NCBI GenBank assembly: GCA_934541205.1
Contig: CAKTDK010000059.1
Coordinates: 1-9,653, forward strand
DNA length: 9,653 bases
Direction of reading: 5' to 3'
Source of the DNA: an uncultured Eubacteriales bacterium
Lineage (GTDB): Bacteria > Bacillota > Clostridia > Oscillospirales > RGIG7773
Under the pieces are notes generated by a model. The model did not search any database, was not told the origin of the DNA, and saw only the letters and a program-made list of their open reading frames with translations. Of the stretch, positions 5,873-9,653 are shown piece after piece. The number at the start of each line of letters is the position of its first letter. Position 1 is the stretch's first letter. The position numbers and the translations under genes were made by a program.

Positions 5873-5908
5873 TATGATATGAAATGTAACTTGAGAGGAG
5901 TTCTTATA

Positions 5909-7933
5909 ATGAAAAAAATATTATCATTGCTTCTTTGTGCGGTAATGCTTGTATCTGCACTAGCTTTGCCTGCAAGCGCAAACGAGCTTATAACACCGTT
6001 TTCAGACGCTACATATGATTTTACGGAATCCTTGAAGCCTATTGCGGTTTGCTCGAATATGGGCTTGCTTCCCGGCTATGTTGACGGAAAATTTCGTCCC
6101 GACGATACATTAACGAGAGGGGATATTGTTAAATTAGCTTATAAAGCAATTACCGGAGACGGTCTTATTGAAGGAGGCACCGGAGAAATTATTGGAGGGG
6201 ATGCAACTCCTTTTGAAGATGTTAATAAATCCAAAGATAACGAACTTATAAAAGCTGTATCATATTTTGTTAATTTGGGTATTTTGAAAAAGTATGACAA
6301 TGTTGATTTCAGATATACTCAGACTGCTACGGTAGGAGAATATGCGGCTTTATTTGCAAAAACTCTTGGTTTTGAGCCTCCTGAAGAAACAGGATATCTT
6401 TATGGTCCTAAAGGAAGCTTTACTGCGCTTGAAAATGCCGGAGTTCTTTCTTATACAAGCAAAAACGGATATACTGAATATTATTCTAATCTTGATTCAG
6501 ATACTGTGTTGACACGTGATGTTGCCGCACAGATAGTGTATAATATTTTATTTGATTTTCCGCCGGAATCTTTTAATGTAACAAGCGAAAAAAATCCAGA
6601 GCCTTATATAGATGCTTTCGGAGTATTAAAATACAATCTTAATACTGTAGGAAGCGCGATTATTTTGGGAACAAAAAACAATCCTATGGGGCATGAAATT
6701 GAAAATGACGTTCTTTTAAGTAATGGCGCCGACGTAAAAATGGCTGGAAATTATGATAATTTTATCGGTTACCGTGTAATTTTGACTTATGCTGATTTGG
6801 ACAGATCAGGGTCTTATTCTCCTGATGAACCTTTATATTATATGGAACCTAGTGTTACTGTAGCTCAGACCTTTAATCTTGATACAGATGAAACAAAGAA
6901 TATGTTCTTTATAGGAAAAAAAGGTTCTTTCTATGAAATGAATTACGGTTCATATTATACCGTAGGAGGTAACAGTACTAATAGATTATACCTTACAAAC
7001 GGTACTAAAAAATATTTGAATTATAACAAATGGCCTGAAAATTATGCATATAATTTTGATGAAATTTTCAATACAGCTTCAAATGAAGATACAGCTACTA
7101 TGGAAATGATTACAAATAGACCCGATATGCAGATTACCGTAGTTGATATGGACGGCGATATGGCTATTGATTATTTCTTTGCCTTTGAATATAGAATCGG
7201 AAAGGTAGTTGCTAACTCATCCGGTATAATTAAATTCTACGATTATTATCTTGATGAAATCACTACTTATGACGCTTCTTCAATAAAATCAAATATCAGT
7301 GTAAATATAGGCGATATAGTTTCATACTGCGATTATGCAAATGAAGTCAGAATTACTACTCCAAAAACATTTTCGGGAAATATATCCGAAATTGATGCTT
7401 CAAGCTTAACAATTGACGGAAATGTAATGCAGAAATCCATTTTCTTCAGAGATGACGGAAAAGCTGTAGGCAAAGGAACTGACGCTACTGTATACTTTGA
7501 TACTACAGGAGTTGTTGCGGTTGTAAATAATGCTGACGCAGGAGACGAACCTTTTGTTGTTGTAGATAATGACGGTACAAATATTACTATAAAATCTCTT
7601 AAATCAGGAAAAACAGAAAGTGTTCTTATAGGAGATGTTTCTGTATCTCTTCAGACTGTAGGAAGCTATGGAATAAAGAGATTTAACGGAAGCCGTTATG
7701 TATACGGTGGAGCTGAAACAGTTTATGGAACAGTTGTAAAATCGGATGCAAATACAGTTGATTTGCTTGTCACTGAAACTATTGACTCAGCTAATGCATA
7801 TCAGAAGGTAGTTACTTATTATAAATCTGCATTTTGTGATAATACTGTAAATAACAGCGTAACAAATACAGCTGCTACCGCAGTGGTTACTGCTTATATT
7901 GACGATGCAGGATGTATAATCGGAATTAAATAA
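5909..7933 (+). CDS. Secreted S-layer homology (SLH) domain protein with unrecognised beta-rich C-terminal region
   Basis: The product is 674 aa. ATG 5909 is chosen because GAGAGGAG (5893-5900) precedes it and a signal peptide begins there (MKKILSLLL..., Ala-rich core, likely cleavage after ASA at 24). An in-frame ATG at 5879 coincides with the predicted transcription start. SLH repeat 1 (about 37-82) is clear, with GYVDGKFRPDDTLTRGDIVKL. Repeats 2 (about 100-153) and 3 (about 168-216) are divergent, the third keeping LTRDVAAQIVYNIL. Three SLH repeats normally anchor proteins to pyruvylated secondary cell-wall polymers. The remaining ~450 residues are rich in beta strands, Tyr, Asn and Asp, with no catalytic motif I can name. 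They include an EF-hand-like loop, DLDRSGSYSPDE (296-307), and a DMDGD turn (413-417), both suggestive of calcium binding. A surface structural or scaffold role is the best guess. Confidence 0.88.
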   Translation: MKKILSLLLCAVMLVSALALPASANELITPFSDATYDFTESLKPIAVCSNMGLLPGYVDGKFRPDDTLTRGDIVKLAYKAITGDGLIEGGTGEIIGGDATPFEDVNKSKDNELIKAVSYFVNLGILKKYDNVDFRYTQTATVGEYAALFAKTLGFEPPEETGYLYGPKGSFTALENAGVLSYTSKNGYTEYYSNLDSDTVLTRDVAAQIVYNILFDFPPESFNVTSEKNPEPYIDAFGVLKYNLNTVGSAIILGTKNNPMGHEIENDVLLSNGADVKMAGNYDNFIGYRVILTYADLDRSGSYSPDEPLYYMEPSVTVAQTFNLDTDETKNMFFIGKKGSFYEMNYGSYYTVGGNSTNRLYLTNGTKKYLNYNKWPENYAYNFDEIFNTASNEDTATMEMITNRPDMQITVVDMDGDMAIDYFFAFEYRIGKVVANSSGIIKFYDYYLDEITTYDASSIKSNISVNIGDIVSYCDYANEVRITTPKTFSGNISEIDASSLTIDGNVMQKSIFFRDDGKAVGKGTDATVYFDTTGVVAVVNNADAGDEPFVVVDNDGTNITIKSLKSGKTESVLIGDVSVSLQTVGSYGIKRFNGSRYVYGGAETVYGTVVKSDANTVDLLVTETIDSANAYQKVVTYYKSAFCDNTVNNSVTNTAATAVVTAYIDDAGCIIGIK

Positions 7934-7942
7934 TTAAAAGAT

Positions 7943-7977
7943 AAAAAGGATTTGACCAATTGGTCAAATCCTTTTTT
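7943..7977. terminator. Bidirectional terminator between convergent genes
   Basis: Arms at 7943-7957 and 7962-7976 form a 15-bp perfect stem (core GGATTTGACC/GGTCAAATCC) with an AATT loop. An A run lies on the left and a T run on the right. It is 9 bp past the SLH gene stop and 41 bp past the stop of the minus-strand sleB gene, and so can serve both. Confidence 0.92.
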
Positions 7978-8017
7978 GTTATAAAAAATTGTTTGATTGA
8001 AATTCGGATTTTTAAAA

Positions 8018-8701
8018 TTATTTACAGAATCGGTGATTTCCGATGACGGTTATAACAGGTCTTGAATGCATCCAGGCATTTGATGTCTTTTTAGGATTAT
8101 AATAATATAAACATCCGTTTGTGGGATCCCATCCGTTTATAGCGTCTCTTGCGGCTTTATAAGCCGAATCGGATATAGGTTGGTTAAACTGTCCGTCTGT
8201 AATTGCCGTAAAAGCGCCTTTTTGATAAATTACTCCTGACAAAGTATTGGGAAAAGAAGGGCTCTTTACTCTGTTTAAAACAACTGCGCCTACTGCAACC
8301 TGTCCCGTATATGGCTCTCCTCTTGCCTCTGCGGAAATAATTCTGGCGAGAAGATATACGTCTCCTTCACGGTTTGAGGAAGAACTTGAAGAAGAAGTAA
8401 TTCCGAGAGCTTTTAGGGTTTTCGGCCCTGCAATTCCGTCCACGGCAAGACCGTTGTTTTTTTGAAAAGTTCTTACAGCATTTTGTGTTTGCTTTCCGAA
8501 AATTCCGTCTATATTTCCGCCGTAAAGACCGTAATTTTTCAGTTTCTGCTGTATTTTTTTTACTTCTTCTCCTCTTGACCCGTATTTTGATAAGGTAGTT
8601 TCGGCTTCAATAACAGTAATGTTTGCAGTTATATAAGTTACTGCAAAAATGAATAAAAGTATAAATGAAAAGAGCTTGACAAGCTTTTTATTTTTTTTCA
8701 T
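8018..8701 (-). CDS. sleB: Spore cortex-lytic enzyme, SleB type
   Basis: The product is 227 aa. AAGGAG (complement 8709-8714) precedes the ATG. Domains in order are an N-terminal signal or membrane segment (about 7-28), a peptidoglycan-binding type 1 domain (about 37-100, LSKYGSRGEEVKKIQQKL... DGIFGKQTQNAVRTFQ), a poly-Ser linker (103-109) and a Hydrolase_2 catalytic domain (about 113-227). The catalytic domain shows ARIISAEARGEPYTGQVAVGAVVLNRV, with the presumed catalytic Glu at 125, and ends NAWMHSRPVITVIGNHRF, typical of SleB. SleB is a lytic transglycosylase that cuts muramic-lactam cortex during germination. CwlJ and YkvT-like proteins share the catalytic domain. The peptidoglycan-binding domain plus signal peptide favours SleB. 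Its usual partner gene ypeB is not next to it. It lies 87 bp downstream of sigK on the same strand. Confidence 0.88.
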   Translation of the reverse strand: MKKNKKLVKLFSFILLFIFAVTYITANITVIEAETTLSKYGSRGEEVKKIQQKLKNYGLYGGNIDGIFGKQTQNAVRTFQKNNGLAVDGIAGPKTLKALGITSSSSSSSNREGDVYLLARIISAEARGEPYTGQVAVGAVVLNRVKSPSFPNTLSGVIYQKGAFTAITDGQFNQPISDSAYKAARDAINGWDPTNGCLYYYNPKKTSNAWMHSRPVITVIGNHRFCK

Positions 8702-8722
8702 AAAACTGCTCCTTAAAAAGTA

Positions 8723-8762
8723 ATTATATAGATATAATTAACTTTTGACAGCAGGATTATAC
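8723..8762 (-). promoter_or_regulatory. Candidate sleB promoter, sigma-A or forespore sigma-G type
   Basis: Two overlapping readings exist on the minus strand. A sigma-A reading has CTGTCA (complement 8746-8751), 17 bp and TATAAT (complement 8723-8728). A sigma-G-like reading has GTATA (complement 8758-8762), 18 bp and AATTATA (complement 8733-8739), close to the GNATR and CATNNTA elements. Bacillus sleB is sigma-G dependent, which favours the second biologically. The sigma-A match is the better one by sequence. Confidence 0.35.
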
Positions 8763-8788
8763 ATTTTAAAAATAAAATTTTTAAAAAT

Positions 8789-9478
8789 TTATTCGTTTGA
8801 AAGTTCAGACATCATATTTTTTAAATCCTGCAAAGCCTTTTTTTCAATTCTTGAAACATAGGAACGGGATATTTCTAGTTTTTTTGCTACTTCTCTTTGG
8901 GGCTTTGGAGCGTTTCCTAAAAGGCCGTAACGGTAAATTATTATTTCCCGTTCTCTTTCATTTAAATTTTCTATGCATTTTAACAGCTTTTCACTTCTTA
9001 TATTTTCATATACCGTATCAAGAATATTGTCGGAAGTCGTTATCACGTCCATTAAAGTGAGAACATTTCCCTCTTTATCGGTATCGATAGGGTCGGAAAT
9101 ATAAACCTCGTTTACAAGTTTTTTTTGATTTCTTAAATACATTAAAATTTCATTTTCAACGCATTTTGCCGCATAGGTGGAAAGACGTACCTTTTTTTCG
9201 TAATCAAATGTATTTATAGCTTTTATAAGACCTATTGTTCCGATTGATATTAAATCATCCTGATCATTTGTATTTGAATAATATTTTTTTACAATATGAG
9301 CTACAAGCCGAAGATTATGTACAATAAGTTTATTTTTTGCTTCTTTATCTCCTTGCCTTGCAAGAATAAGATATTCTTTTTCTTCTTTTGCCGAAAGAGG
9401 TTTTTTAAAATTTTCTCCTTGTATGTAAAGTATAAGCCATGCAAAATTTGCCGCTGCAAAAAGTAAAATCGGTATCAT
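8789..9478 (-). CDS. sigK: RNA polymerase sporulation sigma factor SigK (pro-sigma-K), intact
   Basis: The product is 229 aa, normal for sigma-K, with a perfect AGGAGG (complement 9486-9491) before the ATG. It starts with a short hydrophobic pro-sequence (MIPILLFAAANFAWLIL, then YIQGENFKKPLS), the region that SpoIVFB cleaves in other sigma-K proteins. By position the cut would fall about residue 17/18 (inference). Region 2 is well conserved (HNLRLVAHIVKK, 54-65; DDLISIGTIGLIKAINTFD, 74-92; STYAAKCVENEILMYLR, 100-116). Region 4 ends in the helix-turn-helix QREVAKKLEISRSYVSRIEKKAL (194-216). Sigma-K directs late mother-cell transcription (coat and cortex genes). The reading frame is continuous, so there is no skin-type element inside the gene here. 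The pro-sequence separates it from sigma-E, whose pro-region and core differ. Confidence 0.93.
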   Translation of the reverse strand: MIPILLFAAANFAWLILYIQGENFKKPLSAKEEKEYLILARQGDKEAKNKLIVHNLRLVAHIVKKYYSNTNDQDDLISIGTIGLIKAINTFDYEKKVRLSTYAAKCVENEILMYLRNQKKLVNEVYISDPIDTDKEGNVLTLMDVITTSDNILDTVYENIRSEKLLKCIENLNEREREIIIYRYGLLGNAPKPQREVAKKLEISRSYVSRIEKKALQDLKNMMSELSNE

Positions 9479-9653
9479 ATATATTCCTCCTAAAGAGTTC
9501 GGTAAAATATTTTATAATATATATGATATGTAGAATTTTTAAAATCTTACTTTGTCCGTTGAAATTTGTCAGTATAAAAAATATGCGGTTTCGTTTGTTT
9601 TTTAATGAATTATTTTATAAAAGTCTTTCGGTTTACAAGTTATACAGGATTTG
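9479..9653. other. sigK upstream region, no further gene recognised
   Basis: These 175 bp carry the sigK ribosome binding site. A weak CTGACA (complement 9567-9572), 17 bp, TAAGAT (complement 9544-9549) pair is present, and a CATATCAT string near 9530 recalls a sigma-E -10. Neither is convincing. No coding signal is visible up to the window edge. Confidence 0.4.

Noticed and set aside
5879..5908. Upstream ATG extending the SLH protein by 10 residues
   Set aside because: It coincides with the predicted transcription start, and the extension would precede the signal peptide. GAGAGGAG serves the ATG at 5909.
8774..8790. AT-only palindrome between sigK and sleB as a terminator
   Set aside because: It contains only A and T, so the stem would be weak. 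It is expected by chance at this base composition.
9520..9572. Sigma-E or sigma-A promoter for sigK
   Set aside because: CATATCAT lacks a matching -35, and the CTGACA/TAAGAT pair is only a partial match. Neither is strong enough to call.
1..9653. Mobile element, defence system or CRISPR
   Set aside because: No transposase, integrase, toxin-antitoxin, nuclease or repeat-spacer pattern was found. Every gene fits ordinary clostridial core or accessory families.

Overview
The window looks like a chromosomal segment of a low-GC, endospore-forming Firmicute, most likely class Clostridia. The reasons are the strongly AT-rich sequence, strong AGGAGG-type ribosome binding sites, sigma-A promoters, a T-box leader, an intact sporulation sigma-K gene, a SleB-type cortex hydrolase and an SLH-domain envelope protein. 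No phage, insertion sequence, tRNA, rRNA or CRISPR array was seen. Most genes can be assigned to known families.

Region 1 (1-1400, minus strand) is a metal-homeostasis unit. A multi-spanning putative heavy-metal exporter (440-1306) is followed 59 bp later by a Fur-superfamily metalloregulator (1-380, missing only its last residues at the window edge). A sigma-A-like promoter precedes the exporter, and a perfect 11-1-11 palindrome (1333-1355) lies just downstream of its -10 box. The simplest reading is that the regulator controls its own operon through this site.

Region 2 (1307-1759) has no recognisable gene. It holds the exporter promoter and operator and, further right, a cluster of strong inverted repeats. 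One of these is an 18-bp perfect stem that should end the amidohydrolase transcript. Region 3 (1760-3343, minus) is an Amidohydro_3/YtcJ-type metal-dependent amidohydrolase of unknown substrate. Its promoter and the plus-strand ilvA promoter share one -35 element.

Region 4 (3418-5806, plus) is an isoleucine-responsive operon: a T-box leader with AUC specifier, ilvA (threonine deaminase with a C-terminal ACT domain), then ridA. RidA hydrolyses the reactive enamine/imine that IlvA releases, so this is a functional pair. An ArsC/Spx-like thioredoxin-fold protein follows, then a terminator. The T-box antiterminator bulge appears shorter than the family consensus, which is the most unusual feature of the window.

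Region 5 (5812-7976, plus) is a secreted SLH-domain protein with its own near-consensus promoter, preceded by 11-bp-phased TGTTACA repeats. Its large beta-rich C-terminal part is unrecognised but has an EF-hand-like loop. A symmetrical hairpin at 7943-7976 can end transcription from both sides. Region 6 (8018-9478, minus) holds two sporulation genes, sigK followed by sleB. The last ~175 bp (9479-9653) are the sigK upstream region with nothing else recognised.
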